This document shows positions 25,882-34,607 of a stretch of DNA of 46,540 bases, one piece after another. The notes beneath the pieces are model-generated. The model did no database searches. It was not told the origin of the DNA and worked only from the letters and a program-made list of their open reading frames with translations. The DNA is from Myxococcales bacterium (GTDB taxonomy: Bacteria > Myxococcota_A > Polyangia > Polyangiales > Polyangiaceae), in the NCBI GenBank assembly GCA_025355005.1, contig JANXLV010000341.1:1-46540 (forward strand), in the 5' to 3' direction. The position numbers were made by a program, and so were the translations under genes. Each line of letters starts with the position of its first letter. Positions within the stretch are counted from its first letter, which is position 1.

Positions 25882-26748
25882 ATGGCCCAGCCTGTTCCCA
25901 GCGATCCGCAGCTCGACGCGCTGACCCAGCTCATCGCGAGCATGGGCTCGGTGCTCGTCTGCTACTCCGGCGGCATCGACAGCGCGCTTGTCCTCGCGAT
26001 CGCGCATCGTGCGCTGGGCGACAAGGCGATCGGCATGACCGCGGTGAGCCCGAGCCTCGCCTCGTTCGAGCGCGAGGGCGCCATCCGCGTCGCGAAGGAG
26101 CTGGGCGCGCGCCACGAGCTCGTCGACTCGAGCGAGATCGAGGACGAGAACTACGCGAAGAACGACGACCGCCGCTGCTTCTACTGCAAGAGCGAGCTCT
26201 ATCGCATCGCCGAGAAGAAGCAGCGCGAGTGGGGCCTCGGAGCGGTCCTGAACGGGACCAACACCGATGACCTCGGCGACTATCGCCCGGGCCTCGAGGC
26301 CGCGAAGGATGCCGGCGCGCGCAGCCCGCTCGTCGAATGCAAGATCGGCAAGACCGACGTGCGTCGCCTCGCACGCCTGCTCGGCATGCCCATCTGGGAC
26401 AAGCCCGCATCGGCATGCCTCTCGTCGCGCCTTCCGTACGGCACGCGCGTCACGCGCGAGCGGCTCGATCAGATCGGTCGTCTCGAAGACGCGATCCACA
26501 ACATGGGGATCCGGCAGCTCCGCGTGCGCTGGCACGAGGTGGGCAACAAGGCCGTGGGCAGAGAGGGCTCGATCGCACGGGTCGAGATCGCGGAGGACGA
26601 GCTCGAGCGCGCGTTCGTGCTGCGCCAGGAGATCGTGGAGGCGGGCAAGAAGGAGGGCTTCTCGTACGTCGCGCTCGACCTCCAAGGCTACCGCACCGGA
26701 AGCCACAACGAGCTCCTCACGGGCCGCTCGCTACGCGTGGTGACGTAG
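25882..26748 (+). CDS. larE: ATP-dependent sacrificial sulfur transferase, LarE family
   Basis: LarE-type enzymes activate a carboxylate with ATP and donate sulfur, in L. plantarum to build the nickel-pincer cofactor of lactate racemase. The 288-residue product has the PP-loop SGGIDS (29-34), RCFYCK (98-103) and DKPASACLSSRLPYG with Cys179 at the place of the sacrificial cysteine. The ATG at 25882 follows a purine-rich AAGAAAGAAGAG and is divergent from imuA. No larB, larC or lactate racemase gene lies nearby, so this homologue may serve a different sulfur transfer. It ends next to a 26-bp tandem repeat shared with the convergent kinase gene. Confidence 0.88.
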   Translation: MAQPVPSDPQLDALTQLIASMGSVLVCYSGGIDSALVLAIAHRALGDKAIGMTAVSPSLASFEREGAIRVAKELGARHELVDSSEIEDENYAKNDDRRCFYCKSELYRIAEKKQREWGLGAVLNGTNTDDLGDYRPGLEAAKDAGARSPLVECKIGKTDVRRLARLLGMPIWDKPASACLSSRLPYGTRVTRERLDQIGRLEDAIHNMGIRQLRVRWHEVGNKAVGREGSIARVEIAEDELERAFVLRQEIVEAGKKEGFSYVALDLQGYRTGSHNELLTGRSLRVVT

Positions 26749-26750
26749 GT

Positions 26751-26834
26751 CGCTACAACTGCGCTGGCGTCGCCGCCGCTACAACTGCGCCGGCGTCGCC
26801 GCCGTTACAACTGCGCCGGCGTCGCCGCCGCTAG
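26751..26834. repeat. 26-bp tandem repeat duplicating the end of the dual-kinase gene
   Basis: Units start at 26751, 26777 and 26803, with a partial fourth at 26829. On the minus strand each unit reads as the codons for AATPAQL followed by a stop (TAA in the 26803 unit, TAG in the others). The used stop is TAA at 26807-26805. The array fills the spacer between larE and the convergent kinase gene. Confidence 0.85.
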
Positions 26835-29800
26835 CGCCTCGTACGCGGCGCTCTCCAGCTCCTTCGGAAGCGCAGGCCCACGCAGCATCGCCTCGATCTT
26901 CTGGACGACGAACGCATCCACTGCATGCAGCGCGACGAGGCCGCGAAGCGCCGCCACGCGCACCGCTGCCGACGGCGCGCCCAGGCTCGCGAGCAAGAGC
27001 GGATGCGCACGCTCACCCCAGACCGGGACCAGCGCCGAGAGCGCCAGCGCCACCAGGCCAAGGTCGCTCGCCCGCGTGTAGCGCGAAAGGACGTTCCCGA
27101 GCGCGTCGTCACGCGTCGTGGGCACCACGCTGAGGAGGTCGTGCACCAAGCGCACGTCGGCGATGGCCGTGGCGTCCGCAGGGAAGAGCCCGTTCAAAGC
27201 CGCCTTGATCACAGGCCCGGAAGATCGTGCGAGGTGCCGCATGGCGGTCACGAAGCGGACACGGGCCTCCGGCGCCGGCGCGATCGAACGAGCGTTGTAG
27301 AGCGCAAGCGCGCCCGAGACCTCGGCCCATGCGAGCAGCGCAAGCTCGCGGCTAGAATCGCCGTCCGAACCCACGACGAACGTCGCTATCTCGGCCAGCG
27401 TGTCGGAATTGGCGATGGAGTGGAGCGTGCGCACCGCGGACGTGACGATGGCCTGCGCGGCAGGGTGGGTCGAGCGCGCGGCCTCCTCGTAGATGCTGCT
27501 CACGACGCGAACGACGGCGAGCAGAGGGCTGACGTCGCGGCGCCGCGCCAGTACGACCACGGCCACCGAAAGAGCGTCCAGCTCCGCAACGAACCGCGGC
27601 GGATCGCTAGCGAGCGCACCGAGCTGCGCGAGCCGCTCCACGGGGGCGCGCTTGATGGCATCCGCGAGTGCGTTTGTTGCGGTCCTGCCCACGTCGACGT
27701 TGAGCGACGACGCGGCCGCGGCCGGCACAATCGATCGCCGGTCGTCTCCTCGAGCCAGCAGGGCGCGGAGCGCATTGCGCATGTCGCGCATCGCCGGAAA
27801 GCGAGCCGCGGGGTCCTTCGCGAGCGCGCGCTCCGTGAGCTCGGAGAGGCGCGGGTCCACGGACGGCAGGACGGCCGTGAGCGGCGGGACACGCGCGCGA
27901 AGGTGAAGATCCATCACCTCACGAGCGCTCGCTGCGTCGAACGGAACACGCCCCGTCAGCAGCTCGTAGAGCATGACGCCGCACGAGTAGACGTCTGTTC
28001 GTCCGTCGAGCGCGAGACCCTGGCACTGCTCGGGCGACATGTAGCTCGGCGTCCCCGCGATGCGCGCGCCGGAACCGTCGAGGTCGTCTTCATGGAGCGC
28101 GATCCCGAAATCGCAGACCTTGGCGACCTCAGTGGGATTCCCGTCGTCGTCGCGACCCAGGACCAGCATCACGTTGCTCGGCTTCACGTCGCGATGCACC
28201 ACACCGCGCTCGTGGGCGTGAACGAGGCCGGCGGTGACCTGCGCCATGATGCGCAGCGCGCGCTCCGCCGGAAGCCGCCCGTACTGATCGAGAAGACCGC
28301 GAAGGCTCGTCCCGTCCAGGTACTCCATCGAGAGGTAGAGGACACCGTCGGGCTCCTGACCGTAGTCGAGCACGCGAACCAGGTTCTGATGGTCGAGACC
28401 GCTCGCGGCGAGCGCCTCCGCATGAAAACGTGCGCAGAACGTGAGATCCTGTTGCGCGCTGTCATGCAACACCTTCACCGCGACGGTCTTGCGAAGGCCC
28501 ACGTGCCGTGCCCTGTAGACCGCGCCGCCGCCGCCACCACCGACGCGTTTCTGGATCTCCAGCTTGCCGCCACCGAGCACGCGGCCCAGCACGGATGCCT
28601 CGACCATGGCCACGTTGCCATCCGCGCCGAGGTCCCTCGTATGCCCTTCCGTGAGTGTGTGGTGGGTGTGCGTTCGCGGCTCGAGCTGCCGTGTGGGCAG
28701 CTCGTCGCGTCGGGCGTGGACGTCCGAGCCATGCTCTGGCTGCTTCAGCCTGAGAGGGAAGCCTGCGGCGGTCGGGGGTCCGAGGGGATGCGCCAGAAAG
28801 AGGGTGGGCTCGTCCTCTCCGGGCACGTGCACCTCGAGGATGTGCTCGCCCAGGTCGACTGGCGCATTGACCAAGGGCACATGGACGGGCTGCCCGCGGA
28901 GCGCGATCTCGGTCAGGTAGTCGCGTGAAAACGCGTCTGCGAGATCCGCGACGATGATGGGGCGGATCGGCGCGGCGGGCGCGCTGGGCTCCGTCCGCGG
29001 AGCCTTCAGGAGCGACTGGATCGCCTCCTCGCGCGTCAAGAGGACGACGCGCGCGGCGCTCTTCACCCACGCGGCGACGTCCTCGACCGGTGCGAGATCC
29101 ATCGCCGCAGCGAGCGCGTCGGCCATGGACGCGGCGGTCGGGTGTCGCGCGTCCGGGTCGCTCTTGAGCGCCCGCATGGCAACGTCGTCCAGCGACGCGA
29201 GCTCCTTCGATCCCATGAGCGACAGCGTGTGGTGCGCTGTCTGCGCCCACACGTCCTTCGGACGCTGGATATCACCGGAGAGAATGCGCGCGATGACGGC
29301 GCCCTCGTTGTCGGCGGCAAAGAGCTTTCTTCCAGTGAGGAACTCCCAGAGCACCACGCCCGCCGAGAACACATCCGAACGTGCCGACACGCCGCGGCCC
29401 GTCAGCTGCTCGGGAGCCATGTATGCGAGCTTGCCCTTCACCTCGCCTTCAGCGGTGCGCTGCATGCGTCCGACTGCCTTGGCGACACCGAAGTCGATGA
29501 CGCGCGCGAGGCCATCCGTCCCCACCAGGATGTTGTGTGGCGACACGTCGCGGTGGACGATCCGGAGCGGACGTGCGCTTCCATCCACGGCAACATGCGC
29601 GGCATGGAGGCCTCGCAGTGCGTCCACGATGACGCGGGCGATCACGTCGAAGGTCGGTGGGGCGTATGTCTTGAGCAGGCGAGCGAGCGACTCCCCTTCC
29701 ACGTACTCCATCACCAGGAAGACCTCGCCATTGGCCTCCACCACCTCGTGCGTGCGCACCACGTTCGCGTGCGCGATGTGCGACGTCATCCTCGCTTCAT

Positions 29801-30077
29801 CGAGGAACATCGCGACGAACTCTGGATCACGCGCGAGGTGAGCGTGGAGACGCTTGATCGCGAAGACATCGGAAGTGTCCGCCTCGACATCCCTCGCCAG
29901 GTACACGGTCGCCATGCCGCCAGACGCGATCGGGTGACCGAGCACGAAGCGCCCTACGACCACGCGCTCCGCTTGTCCGGAGAACGCGGACGCGCCGGCC
30001 ACGGAGCCCACCCCCGAGCCAGCCGCCCCCGAGGCAGCCCCAGCGTTCCCGCGAGCTCCAGCATCCACGCGATTCAC
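26805..30077 (-). CDS. Ser/Thr protein kinase with two kinase domains and helical C-terminus
   Basis: The 1090-residue protein carries two complete eukaryote-like kinase domains. Kinase 1 (about 41-325) has ASGGMATVYLA, Lys75, HRDVSPHN (176-182), DFG (195-197) and APEQ. Kinase 2 (about 505-775) has a poly-Gly loop VGGGGGGAVY, Lys535, HRDVKPSN (628-635), DFG (656-658) and SPEQ. Between them (370-447) is a small strand-rich domain that may be PilZ-like, then a His/Thr-rich linker. Residues 800-1085 are Ala/Leu-rich helices resembling HEAT/ARM repeats. No membrane segment is seen. The GTG at 30077 is chosen because TACACT ends 6 nt before it; the frame stays open far upstream but only antisense to the neighbouring kinase. 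It is divergent from 30165. Confidence 0.9.
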   Translation of the reverse strand: MNRVDAGARGNAGAASGAAGSGVGSVAGASAFSGQAERVVVGRFVLGHPIASGGMATVYLARDVEADTSDVFAIKRLHAHLARDPEFVAMFLDEARMTSHIAHANVVRTHEVVEANGEVFLVMEYVEGESLARLLKTYAPPTFDVIARVIVDALRGLHAAHVAVDGSARPLRIVHRDVSPHNILVGTDGLARVIDFGVAKAVGRMQRTAEGEVKGKLAYMAPEQLTGRGVSARSDVFSAGVVLWEFLTGRKLFAADNEGAVIARILSGDIQRPKDVWAQTAHHTLSLMGSKELASLDDVAMRALKSDPDARHPTAASMADALAAAMDLAPVEDVAAWVKSAARVVLLTREEAIQSLLKAPRTEPSAPAAPIRPIIVADLADAFSRDYLTEIALRGQPVHVPLVNAPVDLGEHILEVHVPGEDEPTLFLAHPLGPPTAAGFPLRLKQPEHGSDVHARRDELPTRQLEPRTHTHHTLTEGHTRDLGADGNVAMVEASVLGRVLGGGKLEIQKRVGGGGGGAVYRARHVGLRKTVAVKVLHDSAQQDLTFCARFHAEALAASGLDHQNLVRVLDYGQEPDGVLYLSMEYLDGTSLRGLLDQYGRLPAERALRIMAQVTAGLVHAHERGVVHRDVKPSNVMLVLGRDDDGNPTEVAKVCDFGIALHEDDLDGSGARIAGTPSYMSPEQCQGLALDGRTDVYSCGVMLYELLTGRVPFDAASAREVMDLHLRARVPPLTAVLPSVDPRLSELTERALAKDPAARFPAMRDMRNALRALLARGDDRRSIVPAAAASSLNVDVGRTATNALADAIKRAPVERLAQLGALASDPPRFVAELDALSVAVVVLARRRDVSPLLAVVRVVSSIYEEAARSTHPAAQAIVTSAVRTLHSIANSDTLAEIATFVVGSDGDSSRELALLAWAEVSGALALYNARSIAPAPEARVRFVTAMRHLARSSGPVIKAALNGLFPADATAIADVRLVHDLLSVVPTTRDDALGNVLSRYTRASDLGLVALALSALVPVWGERAHPLLLASLGAPSAAVRVAALRGLVALHAVDAFVVQKIEAMLRGPALPKELESAAYEALAAATPAQL

Positions 30078-30164
30078 CCACCGAGTGTAGCCAGTTCGTG
30101 AGCGCCGTGTCTTCTGCGTTGGAGCGCCTCTTGTGCGCCGCTCGATGGCTGGTAGCGTGAAATC
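30078..30164. promoter_or_regulatory. divergent promoter region between two kinase genes
   Basis: Plus strand: TTGTGC (30131-30136), 16 nt, TAGCGT (30153-30158), then 6 nt to the ATG at 30165. Minus strand: AAGACA, 18 nt, TACACT (30089-30084), then 6 nt to the GTG at 30077. Both genes would have leaderless transcripts, from an 87-nt spacer. Confidence 0.45.
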
Positions 30165-33014
30165 ATGGACGAGGTGCGCGCTGGCAGTGACGCCCGGCTC
30201 GGGATGACCATCCTCGATCGGTACACGCTCATCCGCCTCGTGGGCTCCGGCGGCATGGGGGACGTGTACGAAGCCCAATCGATGAACGGCGCGCGCGTGG
30301 CGCTCAAGCTGCTGCACCGTCATGTCTCCCAGGTGCCGGGGATGCGGGACCGATTCCACCGCGAGGCGCTCATCGCGCGACGCATCGACCACCAGGGCAT
30401 CGTCAGGATCTTCGACGATGGGGTCTCGCAGGATGGCGATCTTTTCCTCGCCATGGAGCTCCTCGACGGTCAAACCGTGGACGCGCGCGCGGAGCTCGCG
30501 GGCGGAGCGCTGCCGATGCAGGAGGTGGTTGCGATCGCTTCGGCGACGCTCGACGTGCTGGAAGCAGCGCACAAGGCCAACGTGATCCACCGGGATTTGA
30601 AGCCCGAAAACCTCTTTCTCACCACTGCGCGCGCGCTGAAGGTCCTGGACTTCGGGATCGCGCGGCTCGATACGCCAGACGTGCAGGTGAAGCGCACGAA
30701 GACCGGGATCATCCTCGGAACGCCCGCTTTCATGGCGCCCGAGCAGGCCCGCGGCAAGGGGGGCAACGTCGACCAGCGCACGGACGTATGGGCGATGGGC
30801 GCCATTCTCTACACCCTCCTGTCCGGACGCCCAGTGCACCACGGAAACGATGTGACGCAGGTGATCGCCGCCGCGGCGATTCGTCCCGCGCTCTCGCTGG
30901 CGCGCGTGGTCCAGGCACCACTGCCGCTCGTGCGCCTCGTCGATCGCGCGCTCGCGTTCGATCAAGGAGAGCGATACGCCAGCGCCCGCGAGATGCGAAC
31001 GGCCCTCGTGGAAGCCGTGGCCGAGATTCGCGCAAACGTCACCGCGGCCACCCAACCAGCGGAGCCGCCGTCGCAGACGCACCAGAGCCTTGGCACCTTG
31101 GTGGAAGCAGAGGGCGACGGGGGCGACACCGAGGTAGCGAACCCATTTCGAGTCGTCGCAGTCGACGAACGTTCGCGTGGCGCGCTGGTCGAGTTCTTCT
31201 CGCTCCTGGAGAAGGCGCTGCTCGCCATCACGCAGTATGGCCAGGAGCACCCGGAGACGGAGCGCCGGTTCGCCGCTGCATCGGCTCACGCGGTGGCGTG
31301 GGTGCGGGGTGAGGGCAGCGCGCTCGAGTTCAACGTCACGCCGTATTCGTTTGCCGCTGGAGGCGACGAGCTGTGGGAGCCACGTCCGCCGTTCGATCGC
31401 GTTCCCTACCAGCTCTTCGCGGACGGCGTCCGCATCCTCTCGTTCGTGCCTGGAATCCATGAGCGCGAGCTCGACGGGTTCCTGCGCCTCATCACGCGAG
31501 ACCGCGCACGCGAGTTCTCCCCGGAGGACGACTTCGTCACGCTGCTCTGGGAGGCGGATCTCGAGCATGTGCAGCACCAGGCGATCGACAGCTTCGGAGA
31601 CGGCGACCTGTCACGCCGCAACCGCTTCGAGATCGACGTGCGGCGCGTCCAGTCGGAGGGCGGGACCACGCAGCGCGGACAGATCGCCAAGAGCTTCGCG
31701 GGCGGGAAGCGTGGCGATTCGCCAGCAGCGAAGCATGGGGCCCGTGTCGCCGCGTTGCTCACGCGAGGGCAAGGGCTGGATCTGGCATCGGTCGCGTCGG
31801 CCGAGGCGATGCTCGCCGTCGACCCCGTCGCTCATGCGCGCGCCCTCGACATTCCGAAGGAGACGCTGAGTCTGCTGGGCGCCCGGCTCGTCTCGGATGA
31901 AGGCGGAATCGAGGCCAAATTCCTGCGCAGCGTGGGGCTCGCGTGGAGCGAAGCAAAGGGCTCTGGCACGTCGGAGACTCTCGGCACGCAGCTACGGGGC
32001 GCGGTGACGGAGGTCTTGCTCGCACGACCGGATGCAGGGGTGCGCATGGCCGCCGCGCTGTGCCGGATCGTCTCATCACCCGCGGCGCCCGCTGGCGTGG
32101 TGGTCCTGTCACCCGCCTCGCTCGCATCGATCCTCGGGTACGCGCGACAGGAGCCAGTCAACGTGTCCATCGACGACCTACGCGTCGTTGCATCTGCGCT
32201 CGACGTCTCCTTCGTCGACGTGGTGGTCTCGGAGGTGCTCGCTGCGCCGGAGGCACCGCAAGCCGAGCCTCTGGTCGCATACCTGGCTCGGCCAGAGATG
32301 GAGAGCGACCTCCGCCTGGGCGACATGATCGCCGCTGCCGGTGAGGAGCAGGGTCTGGCCATCATCCGTACGCTCGTGCGCCTGAACACGCCGGGTGCGC
32401 GAGCCGCGATCGCGAAGGCGTCGACATCGAAGTACCCCGTCGTGCGCGTCGAAGCGCTGGGACATCTGGAGGGAGCGTCGAGCGAGCGGCTGCGCCTGGA
32501 GCTCAAGGCGTTCCTCGAGGACGAGGACGCGGGCGTCCGCCTCAAGGCGCTCTCCACGATCGAGCAGCATCGCGTCCGCATCGCAGGTCCGTCACTCGTG
32601 ATGCGGATCAAGGGCCCCAAGTTCGATTCGCTCTCGCTCGAGGAGCGACGGCAGGCATTGCAGACACTCGCGACGCTCGCGACACGGCGCGCCGAGGAGG
32701 TGTGCATCGAGATCGTCGGCAACGGCTCCCTGATCCCATCCGAGTCCCGGGAGCAGTCTCGCGCGCTCGCGGCCGAGCTGCTCGGGCATATCGGGAGATC
32801 CGACGCGTCGATCGAGGCGCTCGATGCAGCGGCAGGCGCACGATGGCGTAGCAGTGAGAAGCTCCGCGTGACCGCGCAGGCCGCGAAGACTCGCCTGTCC
32901 CAGATGCCACCGCCTCCGTTACAGAGCGTCCCACCGCCCCAGTACCCCAGCGTCCCACCGCCCCAGTACCCCAGCGCCCCCCCGCCCGACCCGAACCGGA
33001 GAAACAGGCCGTGA
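30165..33014 (+). CDS. Ser/Thr protein kinase with HEAT-like C-terminal region
   Basis: The 949-residue protein starts with a kinase domain (18-288) with GSGGMGDVY, Lys48, IHRDLKPEN (141-149), DFG (162-164) and APEQ, all intact. Residues 345-450 form a helical/strand module (LLEKALLAITQYG, then YQLFADGVRILSFVPGI, ELDGFLRLIT) that resembles the N-terminal region of the protein encoded next. Residues about 530-890 are alpha-helical with HEAT-like repeats (VRVEALGHLEGAS, AGVRLKALSTIEQ). The tail (905-949) is PPPQYPSV repeats. The last codons overlap the next GTG start (GTGA), so the two are coupled. It has no transmembrane segment. Confidence 0.92.
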   Translation: MDEVRAGSDARLGMTILDRYTLIRLVGSGGMGDVYEAQSMNGARVALKLLHRHVSQVPGMRDRFHREALIARRIDHQGIVRIFDDGVSQDGDLFLAMELLDGQTVDARAELAGGALPMQEVVAIASATLDVLEAAHKANVIHRDLKPENLFLTTARALKVLDFGIARLDTPDVQVKRTKTGIILGTPAFMAPEQARGKGGNVDQRTDVWAMGAILYTLLSGRPVHHGNDVTQVIAAAAIRPALSLARVVQAPLPLVRLVDRALAFDQGERYASAREMRTALVEAVAEIRANVTAATQPAEPPSQTHQSLGTLVEAEGDGGDTEVANPFRVVAVDERSRGALVEFFSLLEKALLAITQYGQEHPETERRFAAASAHAVAWVRGEGSALEFNVTPYSFAAGGDELWEPRPPFDRVPYQLFADGVRILSFVPGIHERELDGFLRLITRDRAREFSPEDDFVTLLWEADLEHVQHQAIDSFGDGDLSRRNRFEIDVRRVQSEGGTTQRGQIAKSFAGGKRGDSPAAKHGARVAALLTRGQGLDLASVASAEAMLAVDPVAHARALDIPKETLSLLGARLVSDEGGIEAKFLRSVGLAWSEAKGSGTSETLGTQLRGAVTEVLLARPDAGVRMAAALCRIVSSPAAPAGVVVLSPASLASILGYARQEPVNVSIDDLRVVASALDVSFVDVVVSEVLAAPEAPQAEPLVAYLARPEMESDLRLGDMIAAAGEEQGLAIIRTLVRLNTPGARAAIAKASTSKYPVVRVEALGHLEGASSERLRLELKAFLEDEDAGVRLKALSTIEQHRVRIAGPSLVMRIKGPKFDSLSLEERRQALQTLATLATRRAEEVCIEIVGNGSLIPSESREQSRALAAELLGHIGRSDASIEALDAAAGARWRSSEKLRVTAQAAKTRLSQMPPPPLQSVPPPQYPSVPPPQYPSAPPPDPNRRNRP
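32916..32987 (+). repeat. 24-bp repeat coding for Pro-rich kinase tail
   Basis: Units of 24 bp (CAGTACCCCAGCGTCCCACC type) start at 32940 and 32964, with a diverged copy from 32916. They keep the frame and encode PPQYPSVP. Confidence 0.8.
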
Positions 33015-34420
33015 GCAAGGAACGACCCGACGTCGCGGAGAGCCCAGTCCACGAGCGGATCCGCGCGCGCAGCGGCGAGATCATGATGAGCGTCTTCAGG
33101 CTCACCAAGACGGCGATGCTGCACTCGATCGAAAACGCGGCGGTGCGCGAGGCGGCTTCGCTCTGTGCCAACGCGCTCACCGCTTTCGCGGTGGACATCG
33201 GCATGGGGGCCACGCTCTCTTTCCTGTCGGACACGTTCTTCGTATCCGGCCAGCTGCTTCGGGCGCCCCGCGCTGGATATGACTCGGCCGCAGAGCTCGC
33301 GCGCATCCTCGGGACTGTTCAGATCTCCGAGATCACGTTCGAGGCGAAGCTCGACGCCGACGCGCTTGCGCGGTTCGCCGCGGGCCTCGTGCTTGCGATT
33401 CGAGAGGCCGAGCGCCGCCCCGTTGCCTTCGAGTCGCAGGTGCCTGGAATCGAAGCGCGGCGAATCGACACCTCACTCTTGGAGCGGCGCACCGGCGACG
33501 ACCTGGACCACGGCGCCCAGGTGCTGCGCCTCTACGCGACGGCTCTGATCTCACTGCGACAGCTCTACGAGGAGCTCGCTGCGGGGAAGACCGCCCTGCC
33601 GCAGAAGATGAAGCGGCTCGCGCAGCGCATGGTCGTTCTCAGCGACCGCGACGACCCGGCGATGCTCGGAATGACGACCATGGCAAAGGCGCACCGCGAC
33701 GACGCCGGTCGGGCGCTCCAGACCGCGATCCTGTCGCTCGCGATGGGGCGACAGCTCACGCGTGATCGCGTTCCGCTGTCCCAGCTTGTCCTGGCGGCGT
33801 TCCTCATCGACAGCGGACACGCACGCGTGAAGGGTCGCGTTGGGGACCGCTTCCTCACCGAGGCGGAGGAAGGCGCGAGCGTGTCCGCGACGGCGTTCAC
33901 CTGCATCGCGACAGGCGCGATCACCCCGATCAGCATGAAGCGAACGGCGCTGGTGGTGGAGGCGGTCTGGGCAGAGCGCGCCGCGCTTTTGGGCCCGGCG
34001 TGGAACGCGCAGCTGCCTCCATCTCTGGTCGCGAGCATCCTCGTCACGGCGCACATGTTCCTGGAGATCGTGGCGCCCCGCGACGGCAAGGAAGCGCGCT
34101 CGCCGGCCGATGCCGTTCAGGCGCTGCTGGAGAATGCGAACGTGGACCGGATCGTCGGGCGGCTTCTCGTGCGCGCGATCGGCCTCATTCCTCCCGGGAC
34201 GGTGGTGGCGTTGAACACCGGTGCGTGGGCCGTCACATCGGGGCCTTCGAGCCGCGGGGCGCACGCGTGCACGGTGCGTGTCATCGTCGACCCGAAGGGC
34301 AAGGAGCTCCACCCGCCGGTGACGAAGGATCTTGGTGTCGACACGTCGCTCCGGATCGACAGCATCATCGAATCGGGGCGCGTCGGATTCAGCACGACGG
34401 GCAGCTTCCTCTCCGCCTAG
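33011..34420 (+). CDS. degenerate HD-GYP domain protein
   Basis: The 469-residue product resembles the HD-GYP class of cyclic di-GMP phosphodiesterases in overall layout. The N-terminal module (25-130) has ISEITFEAKLDADALARF and matches a part of the upstream kinase protein. The HD region follows (225-400), with the C-terminal signature GLIPPGTVVALNTGAWAV (391-408). The metal ligands are lost: the helix that should carry HDxGK reads LIDSGHAR (265-272), and no GYP motif is visible near 295-310. It is therefore probably a non-catalytic binding or regulatory protein. It starts with GTG overlapping the kinase stop, so both are made together. Confidence 0.8.
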   Translation: MSKERPDVAESPVHERIRARSGEIMMSVFRLTKTAMLHSIENAAVREAASLCANALTAFAVDIGMGATLSFLSDTFFVSGQLLRAPRAGYDSAAELARILGTVQISEITFEAKLDADALARFAAGLVLAIREAERRPVAFESQVPGIEARRIDTSLLERRTGDDLDHGAQVLRLYATALISLRQLYEELAAGKTALPQKMKRLAQRMVVLSDRDDPAMLGMTTMAKAHRDDAGRALQTAILSLAMGRQLTRDRVPLSQLVLAAFLIDSGHARVKGRVGDRFLTEAEEGASVSATAFTCIATGAITPISMKRTALVVEAVWAERAALLGPAWNAQLPPSLVASILVTAHMFLEIVAPRDGKEARSPADAVQALLENANVDRIVGRLLVRAIGLIPPGTVVALNTGAWAVTSGPSSRGAHACTVRVIVDPKGKELHPPVTKDLGVDTSLRIDSIIESGRVGFSTTGSFLSA

Positions 34421-34607
34421 CTCCGCCGTTACGGGGGCTCGTGTCGTGTCTCTCCACGGAGACGGTGGATCGTCGGCGATCTCCCCCGTCGCCCCTCGGC
34501 CATGTCGCGCAGGCAATCGCCGCGCCGAGCTCGCGTAAAAAAGTGCCTCCGCTCGTCGCTCATGCTGCTCGAGCCGGCGGCGCGCGTCTTGCTCGTACCC
34601 GTGCAAG
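34421..34607. other. spacer with weak hairpin
   Basis: A 5-bp stem GTCTC / GAGAC with a 6-nt loop lies near 34449-34464, but no T-run follows. An A-run (about 34538-34544) precedes the protease gene. No clear promoter or gene is seen. Confidence 0.3.

Noticed and set aside
26751..26834. Regular repeats as a CRISPR array
   Set aside because: Units are directly adjacent with no spacers, and there are no cas genes in the window.
30078..31577. Upstream extension of the dual-kinase frame by about 500 residues
   Set aside because: It lies antisense to an intact kinase domain, is full of Arg/His-rich shadow sequence, and the real start has a -10 element 6 nt upstream at 30077.
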